Shown: one piece after another, positions 8,376 to 16,538 of the stretch
How positions within the stretch are numbered: the stretch's first letter is position 1
How the letters are laid out: each line of letters opens with the position of its first letter
The notes under the pieces: model-generated
What the model saw: only the letters and a program-made list of their open reading frames with translations
What the model was told of the DNA's origin: nothing
Database searches by the model: none
Source of the DNA: JACDHG01 sp963811585
Lineage (GTDB): Bacteria > Actinomycetota > Actinomycetes > Propionibacteriales > Nocardioidaceae
Length of the DNA: 64,000 nt
Direction: 5' to 3'
NCBI GenBank assembly: GCA_963811585.1
Contig: CAWERR010000008.1
Coordinates: 893,810-957,809, forward strand
Translations under genes and position numbers: made by a program

Positions 8376-9770
8376 TCACCGCAGGTCACGCGGAAGTTGT
8401 ACGACGAATGTCGCACCCTCTGTCGCCGCTCCGCCGCCGACCGCCAGCAAGAGATGCCCCTCGTGTCGCTCGGCGATCGCCCGTGCGATCGACAAGCCAA
8501 GCCCGGTTCCTCCAGCGCCGCGAGTTCGAGCTCCTTCGACCTGAGCGAACCGGTCGAAGATACGGTCTCGATGTTCTTCCGGGACCCCTGGGCCATCGTC
8601 ACTCACAGTCATCTGTACCTCCGTCGAGGTTTGCGACAACGCGATCTTCACCAGCGACCGTGCGTGCGAAGACGCGTTCTCGACGACGTTTCTGACTAGT
8701 CGCGTCAGCTCCTCCCGGTTGCCGCGGGTCGCTCCGCCAGACACTCCGCTTGTGTCGACGCGCACGCTGTCGCTGGCTCTGAGGCGAGCCACCTCCTCGA
8801 GGACGATCACGTCAAGGTCGACGGGCTGCTGAACGGGCGTCCCCTCTGTGGCGTCCTCGCGAGCCAGGAAGAGCAGGTCGGCCACCAGTTGCTCCATGCG
8901 GTTGTTGTCGGTGAGCAAGTCTCCGGCCAGGCGGGACCACGCGACACCGTCGGGGTGAGTTAGCGCCACCTCGAGCTGAGTCCGCACCGCGGCCAGTGGG
9001 CTCTGCAGCTCGTGCGAGGCGTCTGCGACGAACTGCTGCTGACGCCTACTCGCCACTTCCAACCGATCCAGCATGTCGTTCATCGTGAGCGCGAGCCTGC
9101 TGATCTCGTCCCCCGTACTGGGAACCGGGACTCGACGGTCCACGGGACTGTCGGTGATCGCGGCTACCTCCACTCGGATGTCCTCGACCGGTTTGAGCGC
9201 GCGCCCCACCATGAAACGGATGCTCAAGGCCAGCAGAATAATCAAGACCGGGATGCCGAGAATCAACGCCCGTTGCAGAGTCTGGACAGCCTCCGAGACT
9301 GACTCGAAGCTTGCTCCAACGAGCACGACTGCCGGTCCGGAGGGCGTGTCGGCGGTGGTTACCCAGACTCGGTAGTCCTCTTTCTCGTCGTCGTCGGGAA
9401 TCGCGCGAAGCGTACGTTGCTGGGGGTCGGCATCCGTGGGCATCGACGACAAGACCGGACCGTGGCCTCGCAGCCCCGGTGACGCTGTCATGACCTCACC
9501 GGACTCGAGAAACACCTGGGCAACTGAGTTCTCGCCAAGGCTGGTGACTTTAGGCAGCGATCCGTCCTCCGCCCTGGCGGCCAGGGCCGCCAGCTGCGTT
9601 CGGGAAAGATCGTCGCGGCTCGTTGTCAAGGAGTGGTTCAAGGTAGCCAGGAGACCGACGGCTCCGGCGACTAGGGCAATGGCGACCACCGCGCAGGCCA
9701 TGACCGTAGCCCGCGTTCGCACCGAAGTGCCGGTGACCCGGCGGCGAACCCATGACCGGAGGCCTGTCAC
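8376..9770 (-). CDS. Sensor histidine kinase of a two-component system
   Basis: A membrane sensor kinase paired with the response regulator encoded just upstream. One transmembrane segment near the N-terminus and a second before the HAMP domain (RALKPVEDIRVEV) enclose an extracytoplasmic sensor of about 110 residues. The H-box is DASHELQSPL, with QS where most kinases have RT. The N-box is VRNVVENASSHA, and the ATP lid boxes are DDGPGVP and GGTGLGLSIA. The open frame extends to 9845, but a GTG at 9770 just after the regulator stop (9772-9774) gives the normal tightly spaced arrangement and 464 residues, so I use it. Confidence 0.9.
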   Translation of the reverse strand: MTGLRSWVRRRVTGTSVRTRATVMACAVVAIALVAGAVGLLATLNHSLTTSRDDLSRTQLAALAARAEDGSLPKVTSLGENSVAQVFLESGEVMTASPGLRGHGPVLSSMPTDADPQQRTLRAIPDDDEKEDYRVWVTTADTPSGPAVVLVGASFESVSEAVQTLQRALILGIPVLIILLALSIRFMVGRALKPVEDIRVEVAAITDSPVDRRVPVPSTGDEISRLALTMNDMLDRLEVASRRQQQFVADASHELQSPLAAVRTQLEVALTHPDGVAWSRLAGDLLTDNNRMEQLVADLLFLAREDATEGTPVQQPVDLDVIVLEEVARLRASDSVRVDTSGVSGGATRGNREELTRLVRNVVENASSHARSLVKIALSQTSTEVQMTVSDDGPGVPEEHRDRIFDRFAQVEGARTRGAGGTGLGLSIARAIAERHEGHLLLAVGGGAATEGATFVVQLPRDLR

Positions 9771-9771
9771 A

Positions 9772-10449
9772 TCAGCCGCCGTCCGCGTCGAGCCGATAGC
9801 CGACCAGACGGACCGTCTGGAGGCTCTTTCGGCCGAACGGTTCATCTATTCGGAGCCGCAGTTGCCTGACGTAGACCTCAACGATGTTTGGGTCACCCTC
9901 GAAGGCGAAATCCCATACGTGCTTGAGTATCTCGGTCTTGGAAACGACATCGCCGGCTCGCCGGAGCAGGAACTCCAAGAGTGAGAACTGCCGCGGCGTG
10001 AGCTGGATAGGGGTTCCTGCCCTCGAGACAACGTGCGAGGCAGGGTCAAGACTCAGATCACCCGCCACAAGCACGGTCGGTCGCTCGCTGCCACCTCTGC
10101 GTAGAAGCGCCCTGATGCGGGCCACCAAGACGACGTACGAGAAAGGCTTGGACAAGAAGTCATCCGCACCAGTGTTGAGCGCAAGGGCTTCGTTTTGACT
10201 GCCGACCTTTGCGGTGAGCATCAGGATCGGCGTCCAGTTGCCCTCCTCTCGCAGCTGCGCGCAGAGTTCGTCACCGTTGAGACCGGGCAGCATGATGTCG
10301 AGCACGATGGCGTCATAGGAGTTCTCCCGGGCGTACCACTGACCCTCGAGGCCGTCCATGGCGACGTCGATGGCGAACCCCTCAGCCTCAAGGCCGCGCT
10401 TGAGCGCGCCAAGGAGATGCTTGTCATCTTCGACGACGAGAAGGCGCAT
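9772..10449 (-). CDS. OmpR-family response regulator
   Basis: A 225-residue regulator. The receiver domain MRLLVVEDD has the acidic pocket, the phosphoacceptor is D51 in DAIVLDIMLPG, and the conserved lysine is in FLSKPFS. The C-terminal winged helix has TPRQFSLLEFLLRRAG and RLVGYRLDADGG. The open frame extends upstream to 10554, but the receiver domain begins at ATG 10449. It is the first gene of a two-gene operon with the histidine kinase. It is divergent from a secreted-protein gene, and the space between contains an 11-bp-period repeat suited to an OmpR-type dimer. Confidence 0.93.
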   Translation of the reverse strand: MRLLVVEDDKHLLGALKRGLEAEGFAIDVAMDGLEGQWYARENSYDAIVLDIMLPGLNGDELCAQLREEGNWTPILMLTAKVGSQNEALALNTGADDFLSKPFSYVVLVARIRALLRRGGSERPTVLVAGDLSLDPASHVVSRAGTPIQLTPRQFSLLEFLLRRAGDVVSKTEILKHVWDFAFEGDPNIVEVYVRQLRLRIDEPFGRKSLQTVRLVGYRLDADGG

Positions 10450-10470
10450 GACCTCAGCGTGGCAGGTGAC

Positions 10471-10500
10471 GCCTGAACGCGGGCTGAGCCGGGGCTGAAT
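10471..10500. promoter_or_regulatory. Triple CTGA repeat with 11-bp period (candidate OmpR-type box)
   Basis: CTGA occurs at 10473, 10484 and 10495, exactly 11 bp apart; two copies extend to GGGCTGA. OmpR/PhoB-type regulators bind direct repeats spaced by one helical turn, and this array lies 22-50 bp upstream of the response regulator start and facing the first secreted-protein gene. The spacing is seen directly; binding by the neighbouring regulator is inferred. Confidence 0.5.
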
Positions 10501-10628
10501 GTGTGCGCCTGCATCGTCGCCGCGATCGGAGCACCAGCGCGGCTCCTCGCACACTCAGGGTGGCTTCAGCCGCCGGAACGCACGATGGTCCTGCCCCGAA
10601 TTGGCGGGGACCCGATGAGGAGGATCCC

Positions 10629-11414
10629 ATGACAAGCACAATTTCTCGACAGCGCTGGCCCCTGGCCGTAGGCGTTACGGCGCTGCTGCTTGGCGCTCTC
10701 AATGCGGCAGGTGGTGCACAAGCAGGCGCTCCCGCAACGTCTCGCCTTACCGCAGCGGCAACCCAGCAGACGCCACACAGAGCCCCACCCATCCGCCCAC
10801 TCCCTCCGCCCGGCCAGTTCGTCGGGACGATCGACAATCGTTACCTGCCAATGACCCCCGGTACGAAGTGGATCTACCGGGGTGGCACAAACGGCGAGGA
10901 GCGAATTGTCGTCAGGGTGTTGCACCGGACCAAGCAGATCGAAGGGATCACAGCCACCGTGGTACGCGACACGGTCACGGCCGACGGTGAGCTGGCCGAA
11001 GACACCTTTGACTGGTTCGCCCAGGACCGGCGAGGAAATGTCTGGTACCTCGGAGAGAACACCAAGGAGTACGAGGACGGCGAGGTCGTGTCGACCGAGG
11101 GGTCATGGGAGACCGGTGTGGATGGCGCCAAGGCTGGGATCGCCATGCTCGGGCACCCAAGGGTTGGTATCCGTTACTGGCAGGAGTTCTTGCAAGGGGA
11201 GGCAATGGATATCGGGCAGGTCCTGGATCTGGCGCTGAGGGTGGCGGGTCCGGCTGGTCACTTCCGTCACGTCCTCATGACTAAGGACACGACTCCGCTC
11301 GATCGCACCATCGTCGAACTCAAGTTCTACGCCCCACGCATCGGCGTAGTCAGAGAACTCGACCTCAATCCAGAGCAAGGAGGCGCCGATCTAATCCGCA
11401 TGGTCAAGCCTTGA
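10629..11414 (+). CDS. Secreted protein of unknown function
   Basis: A 261-residue exported protein. After the basic start, the hydrophobic run WPLAVGVTALLLGAL and the region around AGGAQAGAPA form a signal peptide. A proline-rich linker follows, then a globular domain of about 200 residues with IDNRYLPMTPGTKWIYRG, TFDWFAQDRRGNVWYLGE and ELKFYAPRIGVVRELDL. The domain looks like a beta-rich family seen in actinobacterial secreted proteins for which I know no function. ATG 10629 with GAGGAGG upstream is preferred over the longer open frame from 10503. It is divergent from the two-component system, which may control it. Confidence 0.75.
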   Translation: MTSTISRQRWPLAVGVTALLLGALNAAGGAQAGAPATSRLTAAATQQTPHRAPPIRPLPPPGQFVGTIDNRYLPMTPGTKWIYRGGTNGEERIVVRVLHRTKQIEGITATVVRDTVTADGELAEDTFDWFAQDRRGNVWYLGENTKEYEDGEVVSTEGSWETGVDGAKAGIAMLGHPRVGIRYWQEFLQGEAMDIGQVLDLALRVAGPAGHFRHVLMTKDTTPLDRTIVELKFYAPRIGVVRELDLNPEQGGADLIRMVKP

Positions 11415-11547
11415 TGGCTACCGCAAAACCAGACCGTGAGTAGCCGAGTGAATACAGCGTGCGTCTGCTGTTGTGGCACCGAATAGGTGGGTCTAGCGTC
11501 ACGATTAACGACATCGTCCATTGATGTCGCGAGAGAGGGGAAAACAG

Positions 11548-12114
11548 ATGAGTAACCGGAGAGGTCTCGCTTTGTGCGCCGCTGTGGCGCTCCTTGCGGG
11601 TGGTGGGGCAATCGTGAGCAGTGGGCTCTTGTCAGCCCAAGGATCGGCACCCAGCGCGGGCAGCAGCGATCACCGCGCGTGGCCAGTTTCGTCATCGCGC
11701 TCGCCAGCTGCAGCGGTGCGGACTGCCAGGTCCGAAGCGGCACGCGATGGCAGCAAGGTCATGACATTCGTGGAGGTCGTGAACCGAGAAAACCTCGTCG
11801 ATGTCGGAGATCCAGGCGACAGCCCCGGAGACTACTTCCTGTTCGAGGCCACGCTGAAGAACAGGGCTGGGACCAAGACTCTCGGCCGTGACTCTGGACA
11901 GTGCACGCTCGGCGCACGGACGTTCATTTGTGAGGCCACGGCCCAAATTTTCGGCAAAGGCAAGATCACCGTCTACGGCGCCTTCTTCGGAGAGTTTGAC
12001 CCCCGGATCGCGATCACGGGCGGAACGGGCGACTTCCGGGATGCAGGCGGGACGCTCGCAGTCACGGACGCCGCCCACGGCAACTCACTGCTCGTTTTCC
12101 AGGTGACCGACTGA
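11548..12114 (+). CDS. Secreted allene oxide cyclase barrel-like protein
   Basis: A 188-residue exported protein. Residues 1-30 form a signal peptide (RRGLALCAAVALLAGGGAI), followed by a low-complexity linker to about residue 70. The C-terminal barrel has DPGDSPGDYFLFEATLKN, SGQCTLGARTFICEATAQI and ITGGTGDFRDAGGTLAV. This is the pattern of the allene-oxide-cyclase/dirigent-like barrel found in many actinobacterial secreted proteins: a GD-F motif, a paired cysteine, and a GGTG loop. The bacterial members have no settled function. ATG 11548 is chosen because GAGAGGGG precedes it at good spacing; an ATG at 11524 is a weaker alternative. Confidence 0.75.
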   Translation: MSNRRGLALCAAVALLAGGGAIVSSGLLSAQGSAPSAGSSDHRAWPVSSSRSPAAAVRTARSEAARDGSKVMTFVEVVNRENLVDVGDPGDSPGDYFLFEATLKNRAGTKTLGRDSGQCTLGARTFICEATAQIFGKGKITVYGAFFGEFDPRIAITGGTGDFRDAGGTLAVTDAAHGNSLLVFQVTD

Positions 12115-12135
12115 CGCGCAGCCGACGAACGCACG

Positions 12136-12175
12136 GACCGCCTGCCCTTCTCTCTCGAGGGTTGGACAGGCGGTC
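12136..12175 (+). terminator. Hairpin after the AOC-barrel gene
   Basis: GACCGCCTG (12136-12144) pairs perfectly with CAGGCGGTC (12167-12175) around a 22-nt loop, 22 bases after the stop codon. There is no T-run, so it may be a weak terminator or a stabilising 3' hairpin. Confidence 0.5.
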
Positions 12176-12206
12176 AATTCGACAGGGAGTGACCTCCCAA
12201 TTACGC

Positions 12207-12222
12207 GATGCAAATGTGCATC
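12207..12222. repeat. Small inverted repeat in the leader of a secreted-protein gene
   Basis: GATGCA-AATG-TGCATC lies in the 257-bp gap between two secreted-protein genes. The gap is longer than others nearby and includes AT-richer sequence at 12200-12260, so it probably holds the promoter of the next gene. This repeat may be an operator, or simply a hairpin. Confidence 0.35.
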
Positions 12223-12371
12223 CTGTATTGGATCTGTCGCTGTAAGTAACGGTCCGAAAAATGACGAAACAAGCTCTGGCGCTGGCACGGCTCGATGGGC
12301 TAAACACGTATATAGCCCGCCGGCACCGATCGATTAGGTGGGGGGAAGTCAATCCCTTAAGGAGAGAGGCC

Positions 12372-13082
12372 GTGTACCGCAAGATTCTGGCTGTGGGAGC
12401 AGCCGTCGCGCTTACTCTGGTGACCGCCGGTTCGGCTTCGGCCGAAGGCAACGGTGGAGCCACCACCAACGCCACAAAGCTCCGTCTCGGGGGGCCTTAC
12501 CATGGAGCCGACAGCACACCGTCCGCGTGTGGCTCAATCGCCTTCAAAGACGTGGGCACCAACGGCAACGATTCGCCCATCGACTCGAACGACAGAGCCC
12601 TGGTGGCAGACATCTGTTCGGGAGACTTCGCCGAGGCGTACACCAACCGGGCGCTGCAGAACCGGAACCTGGCGACGCTGAAGAACGTCTCGTTCGACTA
12701 CCTGACCTCCACGATCACCGGGGCCGGACAGGTCTACATCTTCGCACTGATGACCGATGGCGCTGTCGTGTTCCTCGACCCCGCTCACTGCACCGCGCCC
12801 ATCCAGTCAAGCTCCACCTGGTCACGCGCCGACTTCACCGGCGAGACCGACCTTGGTGCCTGCACTGTCTATGACGGCGCCAGCGTCCCCTATACCTCCA
12901 ACGGCACCCAGAGTGCCTTGCAGGTGTACGAAGCTGCGCACCCAGGCAGCATCGTGTCGATCACCGACATGGTGTTCTCCGGGTCGGCCACTGTCGACCG
13001 CGTGGCGATTGGGACGAACAAGTTGTTCAACTTCTCACCCGTCAAGGCAATCTCGTGCCAGTTCAACGAGGTCCGCTGCTAA
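12372..13082 (+). CDS. Secreted cysteine-containing protein of unknown function
   Basis: A 236-residue exported protein with a clear signal peptide (ILAVGAAVALTLVTAGSASA) and a predicted cleavage near ASA-EG. The mature part has six or more cysteines (SACGS, ADICS, AHCTA, GACTV, ISCQF, VRC) and many G, S, T, N and D residues, as expected of an extracellular beta-rich protein. I do not recognise the family. The GTG start at 12372 is set by AAGGAGA at 12359-12365; the longer open frame from 12261 has no such site. It is the third secreted-protein gene in a row next to the two-component system. Confidence 0.75.
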   Translation: MYRKILAVGAAVALTLVTAGSASAEGNGGATTNATKLRLGGPYHGADSTPSACGSIAFKDVGTNGNDSPIDSNDRALVADICSGDFAEAYTNRALQNRNLATLKNVSFDYLTSTITGAGQVYIFALMTDGAVVFLDPAHCTAPIQSSSTWSRADFTGETDLGACTVYDGASVPYTSNGTQSALQVYEAAHPGSIVSITDMVFSGSATVDRVAIGTNKLFNFSPVKAISCQFNEVRC

Positions 13083-13122
13083 GACAGACGAGCGCCGTAC
13101 GACCCGGCGCCTCGTGACGAGC

Positions 13123-13163
13123 ACCGCCCGCCCTCTCGCTCGGGAGACGACGGGCGGTTTCTC
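13123..13163 (+). terminator. Rho-independent terminator candidate
   Basis: ACCGCCCG (13123-13130) pairs with CGGGCGGT (13151-13158), followed by TTCTCG. It lies about 40 bases after the third secreted-protein gene and before the convergent RD-repeat gene, the expected place for termination. Confidence 0.65.
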
Positions 13164-13180
13164 GTCACCCCCGGTGCTGC

Positions 13181-13666
13181 TCAGGTTCGTGCAGGCGGCC
13201 GCTTGCGTGCTTCTGCTGCGTCTTTGCGGTCAATGGATGCTTCGAGCCGGTCGACGGCTGCGGAGACGCGGTCCTTGAGGGCGGCCTCACGTGCTTGGGC
13301 GTGCGGGCTGTCGTTAGCGAGCTTGGCCCGGTCTTCTTCCGACGCTAGGCGGTCGCTGTTGGAGTGCGCTCGGTCGTCCTGGGCGAGGGTCCTCTGGTCG
13401 GACGCCTTCGTCTCGGCGGGGCTGCCGGTGGAAACCTGGAGCTCGGCCACTCTGTCGTGCCTGTCAGCAGCTTCGTCGCGAGCGTCAGCCTCTTCGTCCC
13501 GTCGCTCTGCATCGGCCAGGATCTTGTCGACGTCGTCCTCTCGGAAGCCGCTTGCGATGTCGCGAGCGTCTGCCAGCGTGTCGCGGGCGTCGGCGATGCG
13601 GTCTCGCTGGTGCGCTGTCGCGTCGCGCTCGGCCGCTCTGTCGTCGTCGGAGTCATAGTCGTTCAT
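13181..13666 (-). CDS. RD-repeat coiled-coil protein
   Basis: A 161-residue, very hydrophilic protein with no membrane segment. Most of it is built from repeats of the type RDxxADxRD (ERDATAHQRD, ADARDTLADARD, ADARDEAADRHD), giving long charged helices that are probably a coiled coil or a single helix. Similar repeats occur as linkers in actinobacterial signalling proteins, but here they stand alone. No catalytic domain is visible. ATG 13666 is chosen because it overlaps the stop of the 58-residue ORF upstream as ATGA; a GTG at 13672 with GGAAAGGG is the alternative. Function unknown. Confidence 0.7.
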   Translation of the reverse strand: MNDYDSDDDRAAERDATAHQRDRIADARDTLADARDIASGFREDDVDKILADAERRDEEADARDEAADRHDRVAELQVSTGSPAETKASDQRTLAQDDRAHSNSDRLASEEDRAKLANDSPHAQAREAALKDRVSAAVDRLEASIDRKDAAEARKRPPART

Positions 13667-13839
13667 CGCCACACGCCCTTTCCTAGAAGCACTTCGTCGA
13701 CCCGTCGCTGCGTGAGACGGGCGGCACTGAGCGTTGCGGCGATGATGACCTCGATCAAGAGGTCGGTCTCCGCGGCCACCACTTCGTCTTCAAACCGAAG
13801 ACTGGTCGACGTTGGCTGCTCGTCTGGGAGCTCGACCAT
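13663..13839 (-). CDS. 58-residue protein coupled to the RD-repeat gene
   Basis: A short ORF from ATG 13839 to TGA 13663-13665, whose stop overlaps the ATG of the RD-repeat gene. The protein is acidic at the N-terminus and then forms one amphipathic helix region (TDLLIEVIIAATLSAAR, TQRRVDEVLLGKG). An in-frame TGA six codons upstream of the ATG fixes the start. The four-base overlap and protein-like composition argue that it is real and cotranslated with the coiled-coil protein, perhaps as a binding partner. I recognise no family. Confidence 0.55.
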   Translation of the reverse strand: MVELPDEQPTSTSLRFEDEVVAAETDLLIEVIIAATLSAARLTQRRVDEVLLGKGVWR

Positions 13840-14131
13840 TTGGTATCCGATCCGTCATGCCCGGCGCTGACTGCCGTGAAGCCAGATGCTGCTGCCTTGG
13901 GTCCGCCGGTCAGCGAGACGGATACCTGTTCGTGTTGACAAGGCATCAGCCGTGGAACGAGGGGGCGTCATTCGCTGTGAGTATCGAATTGCTTACCCAG
14001 AGTGTCAGCAGCAGGCATCGCGGTCAACGAGAATGCAGAAACTTGTGAGACCTCATCTGCGCCCCGGAGTACCGGCCAGTGAGCAGGTGTGCCATTGCGC
14101 GTCCACGCCGTTAGGGCAACGATGACGTTGC

Positions 14132-14599
14132 ATGAGCGAGGCATTCATCGTCCAGCCGAGCATGGGACGGCTTCTGGACCTGGGCAGTTTCGAGGCGGTC
14201 GTTCTCGCAACGGCCGAACAGACGGCCGGCGCCTTCACTTTGTTGCAGACCCAGAGCGAGCCCGCCGAGTTCGGCCCACCTCTCCATATCCACCGCGACG
14301 CGGCTGAGGCGTTCTACGTCCTTGAGGGCGAGTACCTCATGTTCATCGAAGAGAGCCAACAGATCTGTCCGCCAGGCACGTTCGTGTTCGTGCCACGAGG
14401 TATCCCGCACACGTTCAAAGTGACTTCCTCCAGACCCGGCAGAAAGCTGAACTTCTTCGCTCCAGCCGCGATGGTCGGATTCTTCGAGGAGCTGGCCGTC
14501 GCCGAAGCTGCCGGGCGCTCAACGCCGGACCTCCTGGAGGCCATCGCGCACCGAAACGCCATGGAGGTGCTCGGGCCGGTTCCCGACGCCTATCTGTGA
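14132..14599 (+). CDS. Cupin domain protein
   Basis: A 155-residue single cupin. Motif 1 is PPLHIHRDAAEAFYVLEGEY, which keeps two histidines and a glutamate for metal binding. Motif 2 is PPGTFVFVPRGIPHTFKV with the fourth ligand histidine. A C-terminal helix of about 40 residues follows (FFEELAVAEAAGRST). Such small cupins include isomerases, dioxygenases and sensors, so the reaction cannot be named. It stands alone with its own upstream gap and lies just outside the left end of the integrated element. Confidence 0.85.
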   Translation: MSEAFIVQPSMGRLLDLGSFEAVVLATAEQTAGAFTLLQTQSEPAEFGPPLHIHRDAAEAFYVLEGEYLMFIEESQQICPPGTFVFVPRGIPHTFKVTSSRPGRKLNFFAPAAMVGFFEELAVAEAAGRSTPDLLEAIAHRNAMEVLGPVPDAYL

Positions 14600-14914
14600 G
14601 TCGAGGTCTCCGGGCGCGATGACCACGGGGCGTAGCGATGATCACGAGCACCCGGTAAGGCTGTGGCTACACAACGGAGGCACGGCCGCGTCAAATATGG
14701 CCTCTGACCAGGGAAAACACCTTTGCGCGCCCGGCAGGATTCGAACCTGCGACCGACGGATTAGAAGTCTCTTTCAGCCTGAGTCGCTAACCTGCGGCTA
14801 CGCCACAATCAAGTGTGCTGAACAGCGCTTATGACTCTGAGGGGTAGTTTCCGCTAGTTCCCAGGTTTTCCGTCTGTCTTGTGCCCCTGGTGTGCCCTTG
14901 GCCCACCCGAGCAT
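14600..14914. other. Non-coding stretch containing the left attachment site
   Basis: No convincing gene lies between the cupin gene and the first element gene. The only clear content is the 47-bp partial copy of tRNA-Arg at 14723-14769. The flanking sequence shows no strong hairpin or promoter. Confidence 0.6.
14723..14769. repeat. Left attachment site, partial tRNA-Arg copy
   Basis: These 47 bases equal 24346-24392 except for G at 14755 in place of T at 24378. The copy contains the T arm and acceptor 3' strand of tRNA-Arg but breaks off in the anticodon stem, so it cannot be a working tRNA. It is the displaced 3' end left when the element integrated. Confidence 0.9.
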
Positions 14915-15402
14915 CTACTCGCTTTGGAGAAGGGAACGTGCCGCAGCCTCATACGACGCCAACGCCGTCTGGCTAACGAGCGTCTCTTTGGTTGCTCCTT
15001 GGACCTGGGCGTCGATCGAGGCTCGCCGGAGAGCATCGGCCGGGGTGGCGACATCCGGGTAGAGGAGTCGCATCTGAGCGATCAGAAACCGCGCCTCGGA
15101 ATGCGCACCGCTTATGTCATTGGCCGCAGCGCGCGACTTTCTCCTGGTATGCGTAAGCCAACTCCTGATCGTTCTCGCCCTCTGCGGCATGCATCCGACG
15201 GGCCGCGCGCTCGTGTGATACCGCCGCCGCAAAGAGCCGATCGGCGGCGCCCCAGAAGCGGGCCAGCTAAGCGCTACTTTCTCGCGGTACCTGTCGACCC
15301 GCTCAGCGTGACGGTTTGCAAGCCACTGCGCACCGATCGCAGCAGAAGCACCGATGAGAAGCCGCCGAGACCCGCGAGCAGGGTGACCGCTGCATCGCTC
15401 AT
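14915..15402 (-). CDS. Membrane-anchored helical protein, frameshifted
   Basis: Reading from ATG 15402, three frames in turn give one plausible protein of about 165 residues. It has an N-terminal hydrophobic segment (AVTLLAGLGGFSS, then IGASAAIGAQWLANRHAERV), followed by long helices (WGAADRLFAAAVSHERAARR, HSEARFLIAQMRLLYP) and ending in AASYEAAARSLLQSE. One N-terminal membrane anchor with a helical cytoplasmic tail is typical of small unknown proteins in actinobacterial prophages. At least two single-base shifts interrupt it. Superinfection exclusion is one possible role for such a protein near an attachment site, but nothing in the sequence proves it. Confidence 0.5.
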
Positions 15403-15414
15403 GACGGCATGGTC

Positions 15415-15620
15415 TCAGACCGCGCGAATGTCCTCGACCTCGAACCAGGCGAGCTTCCGCATCCCGACGTCGACGCTGTCGTGACGAACCCGCGCCAGCG
15501 TCCGTCGAGCCTCTGCCAGGCCCTCAACGTGCCGTCGTGCCAGCCGTCGTTGTGACGTACGACGACGAAGCTCGGTGGGTTGACCTGGCGCACGTTGCCG
15601 CCTTCGCACGTTGCGGCCAT
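15415..15620 (-). CDS. Small beta-rich element protein, frameshifted
   Basis: Two overlapping frames join into about 68 residues beginning MAATCEGGNVRQVNPPSF, continuing VVVRHNDGWHDGTLRAWQRL, then DGRWRGFV, and ending VGMRKLAWFEVEDIRAV. Tryptophan-rich mini-proteins of this form, probably a small beta barrel, are common next to recombination and replication genes in actinobacterial mobile elements, usually annotated as hypothetical. One base shift near 15485 is required. Function unknown. Confidence 0.5.
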
Positions 15621-15664
15621 ATCGGACCGCCGGATAGACGCGCCCGCTTTCTAGGCTCGACGGC

Positions 15665-16538
15665 ATGACCCTCGAGACGTGGGGGAACGCACCGATTGGC
15701 CGCTAACTGGCCTGGCCGTGCTGTTCCTCGTCTGTTACGCCTGGCCGATCCTGGACCCTGACCTGAACGCAGAGTTCGCCGGCATCCTGCTCGTCGTCGG
15801 CATGGCCACCTGGGTCGCGTACGCCATCGACTACGCCATGCGGATCTACCTGTCCGAACATCGGCTCCGTTACGTGCGCCGTCATCTGGTTGATGTGGCC
15901 TTGCTGATCCTCCCGATGCTGCGACCGCTGCGGGCGCTCCGTGTCCTGCTGGTCCTTGGACACGTCAACCGGCAGGCGTCCGCGTCGTTTAGGGGACGCG
16001 CCACCCTCTACGTCGCCGGAGCTGTCCGCTGGTGGTGTTCGTCACGGCACTGGCCATGCTCGACGCCGAACGCGGCGCCGACGATGCGAACATCACCAAC
16101 TTCTGCGACGCCATGTGGTGGGGCAGCACGACCATCACCACCGTCGGCTGCGGCGACCGGTTCCCGGTGACTGGTGAGGGTAGACTGGTGGCGGTAGCGC
16201 TAATGCTCACCGGGATCGCGCTGCTCGGCGTCATCACCGCCGCGCTCGCATCGTGGTTCGTGGAGCGCATCGGTGCCGTCGAGGCCGCGAAGAGGGCACT
16301 CAGCAGGATTTGGCGCGTGTTCTCGCCGAAGCTTGATGCACTACGCGAAGATGTGCGCGGTCTCACAGCGCGCCGATCCACAAGGTCACCGCTCCTCGGC
16401 GTTCCCGGCCATTTACGCGGTCGGTCTGGGAGACGTGGCGACGCGACAGCGAGGTTGGCGGCTTACGTCAGGTGGCACATCGGCGACGGGGTGACTCTAC
16501 TGCGGTGGGTCGACTCGATCGACGTGCGGCCGGTCTAG
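15665..16538 (+). CDS. Potassium-channel-like ion channel, frameshifted
   Basis: A membrane protein with an S1-S4-like N-terminal part (PLTGLAVLFLVCYAWPIL, GILLVVGMATWVAYAIDYAM), an arginine-rich segment (LRPLRALRVLLVLGHVNR) and a C-terminal pore domain with pore helix WWGSTTITTVGCGDRF. This is the layout of bacterial voltage-gated-like potassium channels of about 250 residues. The selectivity filter reads TVGCGD where these channels have TVGYGD, a one-base change (TGC for TAC). The frame shifts near 15680 and 16025; ATG 15665 (MTLETW) is the likely start. The true stop may lie near 16400 if another indel is present. It is the only plus-strand gene in the left half of the element and looks like cargo. 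Confidence 0.75.

Noticed and set aside
12115..12371. Riboswitch in the leader of the third secreted-protein gene
   Set aside because: Two short hairpins are visible but no known aptamer core or alternative terminator could be drawn.
14728..14810. Second functional tRNA-Arg gene
   Set aside because: Only the 3' part from the anticodon loop matches; the 5' half is missing, so it is an attachment-site remnant.
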